DNA of 64,000 bases. It comes from an uncultured Tolumonas sp. Its GTDB lineage: Bacteria > Pseudomonadota > Gammaproteobacteria > Enterobacterales > Aeromonadaceae. Under the pieces are notes generated by a model. It had not been told where the DNA came from, ran no database searches, and saw nothing but the letters and a program-made list of their open reading frames with translations. Each line of letters opens with the position of its first letter. Position 1 is the stretch's first letter. The DNA is taken from contig NZ_OY782757.1 of NCBI RefSeq assembly GCF_963678185.1, forward strand, positions 806,001 to 870,000, read 5' to 3'. The translations under genes were made by a program, and so were the position numbers. Positions 34,755-44,421 of this stretch are shown here, in pieces.

Positions 34755-35675
34755 CTAACCTACTGATTTCAATGATACTGGATCTACATGTGTCATCACA
34801 TTTAAAACTGGATAACTGTCCAATACCGCTTTTCTGGCTGCAACAGCGATGTCATGACCTTCCTTGACAGATAAAGTACCGTCTATTTCTAAATGCACAT
34901 CGACGACCACTAAATCTGCCATTTTACGGGTTTTTAAATCATGAATGCCTGATACCCCAGAGGTGCTCAAGAGAGTGGCTTTTATCTTTTCTTCTGTTTC
35001 TGCATCCGCTGCACGATCCATCAGGTCATGCAATGAATCCCACATGAATGAATAACCCATCTTCGCGACCATCACGCCGACAATCAATGCCGCTAATGGA
35101 TCAAATATTGCGTATCCGAGTAAATTACCGCCTATACCAATCGCCACCACTAACGATGAGGCCGCATCAGAACGTGCATGCCAGGCATTCGCCACCAGCA
35201 TGCTGGATCTAACTCTTTTAGCAACAGCCAGCATGTAACGGAAGAGTAATTCTTTGAATGTTAGCGCTGCAAGCGCGACCCAAAGTGCAATAATTTGAAC
35301 GTGTGGAATGGATTCCGGATGCTGGATTTTATGAATTGCTGACCAGAGCATGCCAACACCAACAGCCAGCAAGAGAGCGCCTAATACCAGCGATGCCGCA
35401 TTTTCATAACGATGATGACCGTATGGATGATCTTCATCCGCTGCTTTTTTACTTTTGTAGTTAGCCAGCAGAACCACAAAATCAGCAACCAGATCAGATA
35501 ACGAATGAATACCATCAGCGATCAGACCCTGTGAGCCAGAAATGATACCCACAAAGACCTGCCCGACCGTCAACAGGCAATTGACGAAAACACTGACCCA
35601 AGTACTTTTTTTTGCCGCTTTATAACGCGCAGATTGCTCGTTATCGTGTTCATCAAACAGGATGTCTTGTTCCAT
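34755..35675 (-). CDS. Cation diffusion facilitator, zinc-type
   Basis: 306 residues from ATG 35675, preceded by GGAAATCGAG; the longer start at 35693 lacks a ribosome site. Six membrane helices followed by a cytosolic C-terminal domain of about 80 residues. Metal-site motifs are HSLSD in helix 2 and HARSD in helix 5, both of HxxxD form as in Zn2+-exporting ZitB/CzcD rather than the DxxxD of FieF. It exports divalent metal, most likely Zn2+, by proton antiport. No regulator is adjacent. Confidence 0.85.
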   Translation of the reverse strand: MEQDILFDEHDNEQSARYKAAKKSTWVSVFVNCLLTVGQVFVGIISGSQGLIADGIHSLSDLVADFVVLLANYKSKKAADEDHPYGHHRYENAASLVLGALLLAVGVGMLWSAIHKIQHPESIPHVQIIALWVALAALTFKELLFRYMLAVAKRVRSSMLVANAWHARSDAASSLVVAIGIGGNLLGYAIFDPLAALIVGVMVAKMGYSFMWDSLHDLMDRAADAETEEKIKATLLSTSGVSGIHDLKTRKMADLVVVDVHLEIDGTLSVKEGHDIAVAARKAVLDSYPVLNVMTHVDPVSLKSVG

Positions 35676-35693
35676 ACTCGATTTCCAAACCAT

Positions 35694-36006
35694 TAATATA
35701 ACAATGACAGATAGTTATTAACTTTGGATTTCATTTTCGGTATGGCTATAGGATCAGTTCACACCGCGAATCAGAACCAACGGTGCGCTGTGGAAGACAA
35801 GGCAAGGTGGCTACGACTCTGAATGATAATCCAGTTTTAGGACTGGGATTTCTGTCCAAAGTAATAACCAGGTGCTTTAAAGCGATGCTATTTTCTTAAT
35901 TTATTCGCCATCTGTAAACTAAATTTCTTATAACTTGTACTCCCAATGGCGCAGGTGTAATAACAGTCATACGCGGTTTTTTCTTGATTATATGAGTGAG
36001 CTATTT
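35694..36006. other. Gap upstream of ghrB
   Basis: 313 bp between divergent genes. It contains an imperfect hairpin (AATCCAGT/ACTGGGATT, 35828-35850) and otherwise no recognisable element. Confidence 0.4.
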
Positions 36007-36972
36007 ATGAAACCCAAGGTTGTGCTTTACCGCAAAATTCCTGATGACCTGTTCGCTCGATTGCAGGAACAGTGTCAGGTTACTTTTTTTGATGGCATCA
36101 ATGCAGATAACCGTGCTGCTTTTATCAAAGCGTTAGCTGAGGCAGAAGGTGTTATCGGCACTGGTGTAAAATTCACCGATGAATTAATGGCTGCCGCACC
36201 AAAACTCATAGCTGCATCCACCATTACTGTGGGCTATGACGATTTTGATGTGGCGAAATTGTCAGAACGCGGGGTTGCGTTGATGCATACACCTGGTGTT
36301 CTGACCGAAACCACCGCTGACACTATTTTCACCTTGGTATTATGTACCGCGCGCCGTATCACTGAGCTGGCGGAAAAAGTGAGAAACGGAGAATGGCAAA
36401 GTAGCGTCGGGCCCGATTGGTATGGCGCAAATGTACATGGTAAAACAATTGGCATTCTGGGCATGGGCCGTATTGGTTATGCCGTGGCTAAACGAGCACA
36501 CTTTGGTTTTGATATGAACGTGATTTACTATAATCGTTCAGCCAAACCGGAAGCCGAACAACAATTAAACGCCCGCCGTTGTTCACTGGATGAAGTGCTG
36601 AAGGAAGCCGATTTTGTCTGCAACGTCTTACCGCTCACGCCAGAAACCCATCACATCATAAATCACGATACCTTGGCAAAAATGAAGCCTTCTGCATTTT
36701 TCATTAATGGTGGTCGCGGCGCGTCCGTTGATGAGACTGCGTTAGTTGAAGCATTAAAATCCGGCGTCATTAAAGGTGCTGGTTTAGATGTGTTTGAAAA
36801 AGAACCATTACCCGTAAATTCGGAATTACTGACGTTACCGAATGTGGTCGCCCTGCCGCATATCGGCTCTGCTACGCACGAAACCCGCTATGACATGTCG
36901 AAACTGGCAGTAGAGAACCTATTGGCGGCTCTGAATGGTGATCTGACAAAGAATTGTGTGAATTTTCAATGA
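36007..36972 (+). CDS. ghrB: GhrB-type D-2-hydroxyacid dehydrogenase (glyoxylate/2-ketoaldonate reductase)
   Basis: 321 residues from ATG 36007, where the sequence aligns with E. coli GhrB ([14 protein letters not shown]). NAD(P) motif [16 protein letters not shown], then the Arg of [11 protein letters not shown], the Glu of DVFEKEPLP and the His of [12 protein letters not shown] form the catalytic triad region. It reduces glyoxylate, hydroxypyruvate or 2-ketogluconate. A close paralogue (48636-49613) sits in the kgu operon, and the two share a 31-bp identical stretch. This copy is a single-gene unit with its own terminator. Confidence 0.88.
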   Translation: MKPKVVLYRKIPDDLFARLQEQCQVTFFDGINADNRAAFIKALAEAEGVIGTGVKFTDELMAAAPKLIAASTITVGYDDFDVAKLSERGVALMHTPGVLTETTADTIFTLVLCTARRITELAEKVRNGEWQSSVGPDWYGANVHGKTIGILGMGRIGYAVAKRAHFGFDMNVIYYNRSAKPEAEQQLNARRCSLDEVLKEADFVCNVLPLTPETHHIINHDTLAKMKPSAFFINGGRGASVDETALVEALKSGVIKGAGLDVFEKEPLPVNSELLTLPNVVALPHIGSATHETRYDMSKLAVENLLAALNGDLTKNCVNFQ

Positions 36973-36991
36973 ATAGTGTTTATCTGACGCT

Positions 36992-37020
36992 AAAACCCCG
37001 AAACATGTTCGGGGTTTTAA
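36992..37020. terminator. Bidirectional terminator after ghrB
   Basis: AAAACCCCGAA (36992-37002) pairs with TTCGGGGTTTT (37008-37018), followed by AATTATATTTTT. It serves ghrB and the convergent lipoprotein operon. Confidence 0.9.
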
Positions 37021-37028
37021 TTATATTT

Positions 37029-37679
37029 TTAATCTTTACCATATGCAGGTGATTTAGGCCCAAACAATATCCCGTTTGGATGACCAGCAGACAATAAGCG
37101 TACGCTCGTGATCCCTGCTATTTCATGGCCTTTATCTGTAATTGTATGAGCAATTTGATTCACCACAGCTTGAACCATCATGCCAACTAAACTACTAGAA
37201 CTCGTATCTTGTTCTCCGCTAGACGCTGTTGCTGTACCACTCCAAAGTAGTTGGCCTGTTTTTAAATCAACTAACTTAGCATCAGCAGTAACAACCGTAT
37301 TGCTGCTCAGCACCATATATGATGTGCCATAATCTTTGATATCAATGTAAAGAGCTGCATCAGCACCAAAAATCTGGCGTAATTTCGCCGGAGCAACCGC
37401 GTGAATGTCCGCTGGTTCCGTTAAGCCATTTTGGCGGAAAGTTTCATCCACCACTGCAACCGGAAAAACATAGTAGCCAGACTCAGCAAGTGGAAAGGTG
37501 ACTTGCGATAGCATGCTGTAGGTCGCTTTCACATCGGGTGAATGATTTTGCGGTGGCAATACCAGAATAGATTTAGGTCTGCTCTGCTTATAAGCAGTGT
37601 AATCATATGATTTTGGTGTTGCACAACCAGTCATTACTAATGCAATTAATAAGGCAAATATTCCTGCGAAACGGTTCAT
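37029..37679 (-). CDS. DUF799-family lipoprotein
   Basis: 216 residues. Lipoprotein signal with lipobox VMTGC (acylated Cys at about 19), then PKSILVLPPQNHSPDVKATYSMLSQVTFPLAESGYYVFP. This region resembles the peptidoglycan-synthase activator/CsgG-like fold and marks DUF799 (GNA1162-like) proteins. It is probably an outer-membrane lipoprotein. Its ATG overlaps the stop of the DUF4810 gene (TAATG). Third gene of a CsgG-DUF4810-DUF799 operon. Function not established. Confidence 0.8.
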   Translation of the reverse strand: MNRFAGIFALLIALVMTGCATPKSYDYTAYKQSRPKSILVLPPQNHSPDVKATYSMLSQVTFPLAESGYYVFPVAVVDETFRQNGLTEPADIHAVAPAKLRQIFGADAALYIDIKDYGTSYMVLSSNTVVTADAKLVDLKTGQLLWSGTATASSGEQDTSSSSLVGMMVQAVVNQIAHTITDKGHEIAGITSVRLLSAGHPNGILFGPKSPAYGKD

Positions 37680-38044
37680 TATTTTAATGCTCCTTTATTT
37701 TTAGTCAGCAGGAAATCCATGAAAGATGCAGACTCTGGAAACAATTGTTTTTCAATACCAAATTGTTCCTGTGCTTGCCCTTGACGTCCGGCTTTCGCAT
37801 AAAGAAGACCGAGATGAGCATGCATACCCGGTGGTACCGCTGTTGATTTGGCCGCTGCTTCCTGAATATTCACTTCCAAAGCATGTATTTGTTCGTCAGT
37901 AGATGAACCATCTGTTCGGAAATAATCATAAACATTAGGCTGATATGCCTGCCAATTATAGAGCGGTTTAGGTCCAGAAGAACAAGCGCTCATTAATATT
38001 ATGCCGGATACAATAACGGCTTTTTTTAAACCTGAAAAATTCAT
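37679..38044 (-). CDS. DUF4810-family lipoprotein
   Basis: 121 residues with a lipoprotein signal peptide (lipobox LMSAC, Cys at about 21), then PLYNWQAYQPNVYDYFR and a TPR-like helical pair (MHAHLGLLYAKAGRQGQAQEQFGIEKQLFPES). It is the middle gene of the three-lipoprotein operon and starts 18 bp after the CsgG-like gene ends. Function unknown; complex formation with its neighbours is inferred from conserved order and coupling. Confidence 0.8.
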   Translation of the reverse strand: MNFSGLKKAVIVSGIILMSACSSGPKPLYNWQAYQPNVYDYFRTDGSSTDEQIHALEVNIQEAAAKSTAVPPGMHAHLGLLYAKAGRQGQAQEQFGIEKQLFPESASFMDFLLTKNKGALK

Positions 38045-38062
38045 GCATTAGTTCCTATTTTA

Positions 38063-38734
38063 TTAATTTTCAGGTTTCCAAGCGCCTGACTCTACACCAG
38101 CAACTAGATTGTTTACTGCTTCACGAATGGCTAAATCAAGTACCTTCCCTGTCAAAGTTGCGTCATAACTTGCCGTTCCACCAAAACCAATAATTTCACG
38201 ATTTGACAAGCTATATTCCCCAGCGCCCTGAGATGAATATACAACCTCAGATGTAGTCACATTAACGATGTTAAGGTTCACTTTTGCATAAGCAATTTGT
38301 GATTTACCTCGGCCAAGAATACCAAACAGTTCATGGTCACCCACTTCTTTACGGCCAAATTCGGTTACATCACCAGTGACCACATAAGTAGCGCCTTTCA
38401 GAGCCTGAGCTTGCTTCTTGATTGCTGCTTCTTCCTGCAATTCTTTCATGTTGTCGCGATCCAGAACGTTAAAGCGTCCGGTTTGCTGCAAATGCGTGAT
38501 TAATATTGTTTTTGCCTGGCTACCAATACGATCAACGCCATCAGAAAAAATTCCTCGCATATAATCTGAACGATTATCAAATTTTCCGACGGAAATTGGG
38601 CTGCGCACACCATGATATTGCACTGCATATGAAGCAACTTTGGGTACGTCTAGAGACCGAGATGATTCTGTGGCACAGCCATTTAGAAGTGTGGTTGCCA
38701 TTACAGCAGAACAAAATAAAACCAGTTTTTTCAT
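38063..38734 (-). CDS. CsgG/HfaB-family lipoprotein
   Basis: 223 residues with lipobox LLNGC (Cys at about 20) and the CsgG-type core. ISVGKFDNRSDYMRG, LQQTGRFNVLDRDNMKELQEEAAI, GATYVVTGDVTEFGR and the C-terminal AIREAVNNLVAGVESG are seen. CsgG forms the curli secretion pore, but no curli genes lie nearby and this protein is shorter than CsgG. A pore for another export substrate or an envelope sensor role are both possible. First gene of the operon. Confidence 0.82.
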   Translation of the reverse strand: MKKLVLFCSAVMATTLLNGCATESSRSLDVPKVASYAVQYHGVRSPISVGKFDNRSDYMRGIFSDGVDRIGSQAKTILITHLQQTGRFNVLDRDNMKELQEEAAIKKQAQALKGATYVVTGDVTEFGRKEVGDHELFGILGRGKSQIAYAKVNLNIVNVTTSEVVYSSQGAGEYSLSNREIIGFGGTASYDATLTGKVLDLAIREAVNNLVAGVESGAWKPEN

Positions 38735-38990
38735 GCTATTACTCTAATTTTTAGAATTAAATGAAACTGTAAAATACAACAGGATCAAAGGCATAAACAA
38801 GAAAAGACCTTTCTTTTATTAAAGATTTATAACTATTTCTTACTATTAGTGATACGTAACTCACACGGATACTATTCGATGGCTAAATTCCCTATATATT
38901 TCTTTATCTATTAACTTTTAAGATTTTATGTCCCATGTGCCATGATTAAGGAGGATACTAATCCGGCGTACATTGCACATGGAGCGCACG
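38735..38990. other. Divergent gap between lipoprotein operon and cation ATPase
   Basis: 256 bp, AT-rich for the first 170 bp. A strong Shine-Dalgarno-like AAGGAGGA at 38948-38955 has no start codon at proper distance, so it looks like a relic or part of a short leader. The real ATPase start at 38991 uses GGAGC at 38981. Confidence 0.4.
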
Positions 38991-41726
38991 ATGACTGATC
39001 CCGCATTCTCGTCTTCTCAGTTTCACACCCGCACCGCAGACCAGGTTTTAAAAGCGGTTAACTCTCAGGCTGATGGTCTTAGCAGTGAACAAGTTCAGCA
39101 ACGACAACAGCAATTCGGTGCTAACCGCCTTACCCCTCCTGCCGGTGAAAGTAGTTGGTTAAAACTGTTCCGCCAATTTAATAACGTATTGATTTATGTA
39201 TTAATTGTAGCCGCCATCATGAGTTGGTTACTTGGCCGCTGGACAGATGGCGCCGTCATTTTTGCTGTTGTACTCATCAATGGTATTTTCGGATTCATTC
39301 AGGAAGGCAAAGCTGAGCAGGCATTAGCGTCGATTCGCAATATGCTGCGTGTACATACCCATGTGTTACGTGACGGCGTACGACAGCAGGTCGACTCCGA
39401 GGTATTAGTTCCTGGCGATATTGTATTGCTGGAATCGGGTGACCGTGTGCCAGCAGACTTGCGATTAATTGACGGCATTAATTTAGCGGTTCAGGAAAGT
39501 GCACTCACTGGCGAATCATTCAGTGTGCAAAAACAAGCCGATCCCGTTGCTCTGGAAACACCATTAGCAGAACGCTTATGTATGCTTTATGCCGGAACCT
39601 TAGTCACGCAAGGTCGGGCACGCGGTGTTGTTATCGCGATTGGTGATAATACCGAGATCGGTAAAATTGGCGATATGTTACGTTCTGTCGAGCCGCTGAC
39701 GACACCGCTGATGAAGCAACTTGGTGAGTTAGGGCATGTTCTGACTAAAGCAATTTTAGTGCTTTCGGCAATCACCTTTGTCTTTGGCTGGTTCTTTCGT
39801 CATTATCCAATTGATGAGCTTTTTATGGCTGTCGTGGGGCTGGCAGTTGCTGCAATTCCAGAGGGTTTACCGGCTGTTATTACCATTACCTTGGCTATTG
39901 GTGTGCAACGAATGGCCAGCCATAAAGCCATTATTCGCCGTTTACCCGCAGTGGAAACACTGGGTTCAGTTTCGGTGATCTGCACCGATAAAACCGGCAC
40001 ACTCACCCGTAATGAAATGAGCGCACAATCGGTTCAACTTAGTAATGGTGAATTAGCGATCGATGGAGTTGGTTATCTTCCGCAAGGTGATATTACTGCG
40101 GAACAACAGCAACTTAATTCAGCACAAAAAGTGACTTTACAACGACTAGCAACGGCGGCAATCCTCTGCAATGATGCACGTTTTGATCAAAACACCTCGC
40201 CATGGCAATTGCATGGTGATCCGACTGAAGGCGCATTGCTTATTCTGGCGGCAAAAGCCGGCTTAGACCCGGCAGCAGTTCAGCAAGCGACACCTCGATT
40301 GGCGGAAATACCGTTTGAATCGAGCCATGGTTATATGGCAACGCTGCATAATGCGCCCGAAGGCTCAGAAACCCCATTTCAGTTATTACTGAAAGGTGCG
40401 CCAGAGCGCGTACTCTCTTTTTGCTCTCACATCTGGACACCCGCCGGACCACTGCCTTTGCATTCCGATGAATGGCAAGTCGCCATTGATAGCTTCGCCT
40501 CACGAGGGCAACGGGTATTGGCACTGGCAGAAGCTGACAGCAATACTAATTTGCTGCCATTACCAGGAAACGAAGCATCAAGCCCCGATCTTTCCAGTTA
40601 CCAATTCAAGTTATTAGGTCTGGTTGGCATTATGGACCCCCCTCGCGAAGAGGCAAGACAAGCCATTGCACAATGTCAGCAAGCTGGGATCCACGTCATT
40701 ATGGTGACTGGCGATCATGCCAGTACCGCCGCCGCAATCGGTGCGCAGTTAGGTTTAAGTGCGCCATTACAAATTCTAACGGGTACGGAATTGGAGCAAT
40801 TACCTGAACACGAATTACAAACCCGAGCCGCAGCAATCGATATCGTCGCCCGCGCAACGCCAGCCCATAAATTGCGCCTTGTGGCTGCTTTACAAGCAGG
40901 AAAACAAGTTGTCGCCATGACTGGCGACGGTGTCAACGATGCACCGGCACTGAAACGAGCTGATATTGGCGTAGCAATGGGTATGAAAGGTACCGAAGCA
41001 GCCAAGGAAGCCGCCGGAATGGTGCTGGCAGATGATAACTTTGCGACCTTGCGCACCGCAGTGCTGGAAGGGCGTACCGTTTACGATAATCTGCGCAAAG
41101 CACTGGTTTTCTTATTACCAACAAATGGCGGACAAGCTCTGGTTATGGTTGCCGCCATTCTATTGGGGATCACCCTGCCGATCACGCCAGTGCAAATTTT
41201 GTGGATCAACATGGTTAGCGCCATCACGCTTTCTTTGCCGTTGGTATTTGATAAAGCCGCAGCAAATCTGATGCAACGCGCCCCCCGACAAAATGATGAA
41301 GCCTTACTCAGCAATATCTTATTATTCCGTATCGCATTTGTTTCTGTCTTACTGATGGGGTTAACGCTGATGCTTTATAACTGGAGTACCCTGCATCAGG
41401 CTGATTTGGCCCGTGCCAGAACCGTCGCCATCAACAGTCTAGTCGGTGCTGAAATGGTCTATTTGATCAGCTGTCGCTCATTACTAAATTCAACGCTGTC
41501 GCTGACCAGTTGGCTGGATAATGGTTACGCACTTCTGGCGATATTTTTGCTGTCACTCATGCAACTGGCGCTCACCTACTTCCCCTTTATGCACACATTA
41601 TTTGGCACGGCAGCCCTCGATCTCCATGACTGGTTAGTCATTGTGGCTAGTTGTTTACTGCTGTATCTGTTGATGGAAATAGAAAAACAGCTGACGCCTC
41701 GTTTACTGTTCAGGAATGAAAAATAA
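38991..41726 (+). CDS. P2-type cation-transporting ATPase (Ca2+-ATPase-like)
   Basis: 911 residues from ATG 38991 (GGAGC six bases upstream). N-terminal cation ATPase domain, actuator SALTGESFSVQK, PEGLP in the fourth helix (AAIPEGLPAVITITLAIGVQRMA), DKTGTLTRNEM, nucleotide-domain KGAPERVL and hinge MTGDGVNDAPALKRADIGVAMG, with about ten helices. PEGLP and the overall length place it with bacterial Ca2+ or Na+-type P2 ATPases. The exported ion is not determined. The next gene, an MFS carrier, starts within its stop codon. Confidence 0.85.
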   Translation: MTDPAFSSSQFHTRTADQVLKAVNSQADGLSSEQVQQRQQQFGANRLTPPAGESSWLKLFRQFNNVLIYVLIVAAIMSWLLGRWTDGAVIFAVVLINGIFGFIQEGKAEQALASIRNMLRVHTHVLRDGVRQQVDSEVLVPGDIVLLESGDRVPADLRLIDGINLAVQESALTGESFSVQKQADPVALETPLAERLCMLYAGTLVTQGRARGVVIAIGDNTEIGKIGDMLRSVEPLTTPLMKQLGELGHVLTKAILVLSAITFVFGWFFRHYPIDELFMAVVGLAVAAIPEGLPAVITITLAIGVQRMASHKAIIRRLPAVETLGSVSVICTDKTGTLTRNEMSAQSVQLSNGELAIDGVGYLPQGDITAEQQQLNSAQKVTLQRLATAAILCNDARFDQNTSPWQLHGDPTEGALLILAAKAGLDPAAVQQATPRLAEIPFESSHGYMATLHNAPEGSETPFQLLLKGAPERVLSFCSHIWTPAGPLPLHSDEWQVAIDSFASRGQRVLALAEADSNTNLLPLPGNEASSPDLSSYQFKLLGLVGIMDPPREEARQAIAQCQQAGIHVIMVTGDHASTAAAIGAQLGLSAPLQILTGTELEQLPEHELQTRAAAIDIVARATPAHKLRLVAALQAGKQVVAMTGDGVNDAPALKRADIGVAMGMKGTEAAKEAAGMVLADDNFATLRTAVLEGRTVYDNLRKALVFLLPTNGGQALVMVAAILLGITLPITPVQILWINMVSAITLSLPLVFDKAAANLMQRAPRQNDEALLSNILLFRIAFVSVLLMGLTLMLYNWSTLHQADLARARTVAINSLVGAEMVYLISCRSLLNSTLSLTSWLDNGYALLAIFLLSLMQLALTYFPFMHTLFGTAALDLHDWLVIVASCLLLYLLMEIEKQLTPRLLFRNEK

Positions 41727-42922
41727 TGAAATTAGAGATGAAATACCTTTCATTACGAAAAATTCCAACCGCGATTTGGGTCTTGGGTTTTGTCAGCATG
41801 TTGATGGACGTATCGTCGGAACTGATCCACAGTTTATTACCCTTGTTCATGGTAACGACACTCGGCGCCAGTACCTTAATAGTTGGCCTTATTGAAGGGT
41901 TAGCCGAAGCAACCGCACTGATCGTTAAAGTATTCTCTGGTGTTATTAGTGATTATTTTGGCAAACGCAAATGGTTGGCCGTTACCGGTTATGCACTGGG
42001 TGCATTCACGAAACCGGTCTTTGCACTCTCAGGCAGTATCGGTTGGGTGCTCACGGCCCGTTTGACTGATCGCGTCGGTAAAGGCATTCGGGGCGCACCG
42101 CGTGATGCGCTGGTCGCCGACATTACGCCGCCGGAATTACGCGGGGCTGCTTTTGGTTTACGTCAATCGTTAGATACCGTTGGCGCCTTTGTCGGGCCAT
42201 TATTAGCCGTCGGGTTAATGCTATTGTGGGCCAATGATTTTCGGGCCGTGTTCTGGGTGGCGGTGATCCCAGGCTTTTTGGCTGTATTACTGCTGATTTT
42301 CGGTATCTCTGAACCAGAAGTGCATGCTACTGCACACCGGACTAATCCGTTAGTTATGGCTAACCTGCAACGATTGGATAGCCGTTATTGGTGGATAGTC
42401 GGTATTGGCAGTATTTTTACTCTCGCCCGATTCAGCGAAGCGTTTTTAGTATTACGCGCTCAAGATAGTGGTGTTCCGATTGCCTATATCCCACTGGTTA
42501 TGGTGCTGATGAATATCGTTTATGCCCTCTCGGCTTATCCGTTTGGTCATCTGTCTGACCATGTCAGCCGTTATAAATTACTGGGTTATGGTTTGGTAAT
42601 GTTACTCGCGGCAGATCTGGCATTGGCGGTAGATGGACACTGGAGCATCTTATTACTCGGCATTGTGCTCTGGGGTCTGCATATGGGCTTAACTCAAGGC
42701 ATTCTGGCTGCGCTGGTGGCTGATACCGCGCCCGCCGATCTTCGGGGAACGGCATTTGGCTTTTTTAACCTAGCCAGCGGAGTCGCCTTATTAATTGCCA
42801 GTGTCATCGCCGGTTGGTTGTGGGATAGCTTCGGCGCTTCAGCCACCTTTCTAGCTGGCGCCGGCTTTTGTGGAATGACCTTACTGCTGGTGACGCTAAA
42901 TAGCAGATTAAGCCAGCGCTGA
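41726..42922 (+). CDS. MFS transporter coupled to the P2 ATPase
   Basis: 398 residues with 12 predicted helices. MFS signatures are DYFGKRKWLAVTGYALGAFTKP, DRVGKGIRGAPRDALVAD and a second-half GHLSDHVSRYKLLGYG. The family of this form (LIEGLAEATALIVKVFSG near helix 2) is widespread and uncharacterised. The start codon overlaps the ATPase stop (TAATG), so the two are made together, hinting at a shared role in ion or drug export. Substrate unknown. Confidence 0.82.
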   Translation: MKLEMKYLSLRKIPTAIWVLGFVSMLMDVSSELIHSLLPLFMVTTLGASTLIVGLIEGLAEATALIVKVFSGVISDYFGKRKWLAVTGYALGAFTKPVFALSGSIGWVLTARLTDRVGKGIRGAPRDALVADITPPELRGAAFGLRQSLDTVGAFVGPLLAVGLMLLWANDFRAVFWVAVIPGFLAVLLLIFGISEPEVHATAHRTNPLVMANLQRLDSRYWWIVGIGSIFTLARFSEAFLVLRAQDSGVPIAYIPLVMVLMNIVYALSAYPFGHLSDHVSRYKLLGYGLVMLLAADLALAVDGHWSILLLGIVLWGLHMGLTQGILAALVADTAPADLRGTAFGFFNLASGVALLIASVIAGWLWDSFGASATFLAGAGFCGMTLLLVTLNSRLSQR

Positions 42923-42924
42923 AA

Positions 42925-43446
42925 TTATTTTTTTAGTTGAGATATAAATGGCATGTTCCGGTATTTATCATTCCAAGGTAATCCGTAACCTACCAGTAAA
43001 TCATCGTTTTCCATTTCATAGGCAAAATGCTGCTCGACAGGAATAGTTACCCGGCTCGGTTTAACAAATAGCGTTGCAACCGAGATAGATTTCACGTTGA
43101 AATTTTGTGCTATAAATTCAACAAGTCGTTTCATGGTGCCGCCCGATTCGATCGCATCGTCAACCAAGACTACGTGTCGATTAGCTATGTTGATATTTTG
43201 ATGATAGACGATGGCTGAGGCATTGTTTCTCTCTCCCGGTGTATGCGGGCAAGAAATGTAATCCATGGAGACATCAAAATTTAACTGTCTGACCAGATCA
43301 GCAGTGAACAATATGCCACCCGGTACAACCGTGATGATCACGACATCATCATTACCAAATTTCATATTTAGTTGATCGGCAACCTGGCTCACACCGGCTT
43401 TAATTTGATCCGTATTGAAAACTGTTTTACCAATATGCTTATTCAT
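42925..43446 (-). CDS. Hypoxanthine-guanine phosphoribosyltransferase-like protein
   Basis: 173 residues with the type I PRTase fold. The PRPP loop is VVLVDDAIESGGTMKRLVEF and a PPi-loop-like stretch is VVPGGILFTADLVRQL; an Hpt-type C-terminus ends it (LVGYGLPWNDKYRNMPFI). It should convert a purine base to its nucleotide with PRPP. The sequence is closer to Hpt than to Apt, but it lies in a deoR-PHP operon rather than alone. That suggests a specialised salvage role or another base. Confidence 0.8.
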   Translation of the reverse strand: MNKHIGKTVFNTDQIKAGVSQVADQLNMKFGNDDVVIITVVPGGILFTADLVRQLNFDVSMDYISCPHTPGERNNASAIVYHQNINIANRHVVLVDDAIESGGTMKRLVEFIAQNFNVKSISVATLFVKPSRVTIPVEQHFAYEMENDDLLVGYGLPWNDKYRNMPFISQLKK

Positions 43447-43491
43447 AATTTAATTCTCTGTGGTTAATTCATCTGTAATTTGAATACGAAA

Positions 43492-44382
43492 TCAGGCCAG
43501 TGCTGATTCCAGAAACTGTCTGATTGTTTTTTCAGATATTGAATCATAATTACAGGTGCCGACTTCTATTTTAGGTTTGTTTTTACCATGGAAATCACTG
43601 CCGCAGGTTACAAACAAATCATTTTCAAATGCATAGCCATAAAGCTTATTCGCTAATTCTGTATTATGGTAACTGGAGAATACCTCCACCCCCATTACAC
43701 CAACTGCTTTCATTTCATCTAAGACTTTTAAATGCTCAGTTTTCACGTTGGCACCAATATGAGCAATAACAGGAATACCGTGATTACTCTTAATCAATGA
43801 CACCATGTCGGTTAATGCTGGATAAGCCACCGGCGTATGGCACGGTTTGCCTGCACCAAAGAAATCCCAGTAGAAATTGATCAGTGGCATATCTGCTCTG
43901 GCACCATCACCGCGATAAATTGACAATAGTGGATGAGAAATATTCCTTTCATCTTCAAGGATTAACTCAGCCATTTGTTCTTCTTGCGGAATATTACCTT
44001 TTGCCAACTGATAGAGATGATCTTCATCTAACCAGAAACCAAGATCTTTTAGTTTTTGCAATTTTACGGGAACAACATCGGCCTGCAACTTAGTGATCAG
44101 CTTTTCAAGATCATAAAAATCAGTCAGTTCGCCGTTAAAGCCATAACCTAATAAATGATAATTACCACCCTGAAATGAACAGTCAATTTCAATACCCGAT
44201 AAAACAGTGACATTTTTATCCTGCGTATATTCTCTAGCAACATTAACAGAATAAACCGAGTTATGATCAGTGATAGCCAAGGTTGAGACCTGATTAGCTA
44301 AACATCTATCGATCAATGTTTCCACTGGTAAATCTGCATCCAAACTAAACGCAGAGTGCATGTGTAAATCAATTTTAGACAT
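43492..44382 (-). CDS. PHP-domain phosphoesterase
   Basis: 296 residues. PHP metal motifs in order: DLHMHSAFS, AITDHNS, GIEIDCSF, VIAHIGA and CGSDFHGKNKP. These make a trinuclear metal site as in YciV/RNase AM-type nucleases and in histidinol-phosphate or nucleotide phosphatases. The insert of about 80 residues between 90 and 170 is helical. It lies between deoR and the phosphoribosyltransferase gene with gaps of about 40 bp. The substrate is likely a nucleotide or sugar phosphate, by context only. Confidence 0.82.
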   Translation of the reverse strand: MSKIDLHMHSAFSLDADLPVETLIDRCLANQVSTLAITDHNSVYSVNVAREYTQDKNVTVLSGIEIDCSFQGGNYHLLGYGFNGELTDFYDLEKLITKLQADVVPVKLQKLKDLGFWLDEDHLYQLAKGNIPQEEQMAELILEDERNISHPLLSIYRGDGARADMPLINFYWDFFGAGKPCHTPVAYPALTDMVSLIKSNHGIPVIAHIGANVKTEHLKVLDEMKAVGVMGVEVFSSYHNTELANKLYGYAFENDLFVTCGSDFHGKNKPKIEVGTCNYDSISEKTIRQFLESALA

Positions 44383-44421
44383 GATTAATCCTCTAGCTAA
44401 AAATAGTTTTTATAATGAACT

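Noticed and set aside
36007-36972. Phosphoglycerate dehydrogenase SerA
   Set aside because: Length about 320 with no ACT domain, and near-full resemblance to GhrB.
38948-38972. ATPase start near the strong AAGGAGGA at 38948
   Set aside because: The only nearby in-frame start is a TTG 18 bases away; ATG 38991 has its own GGAGC at correct spacing.
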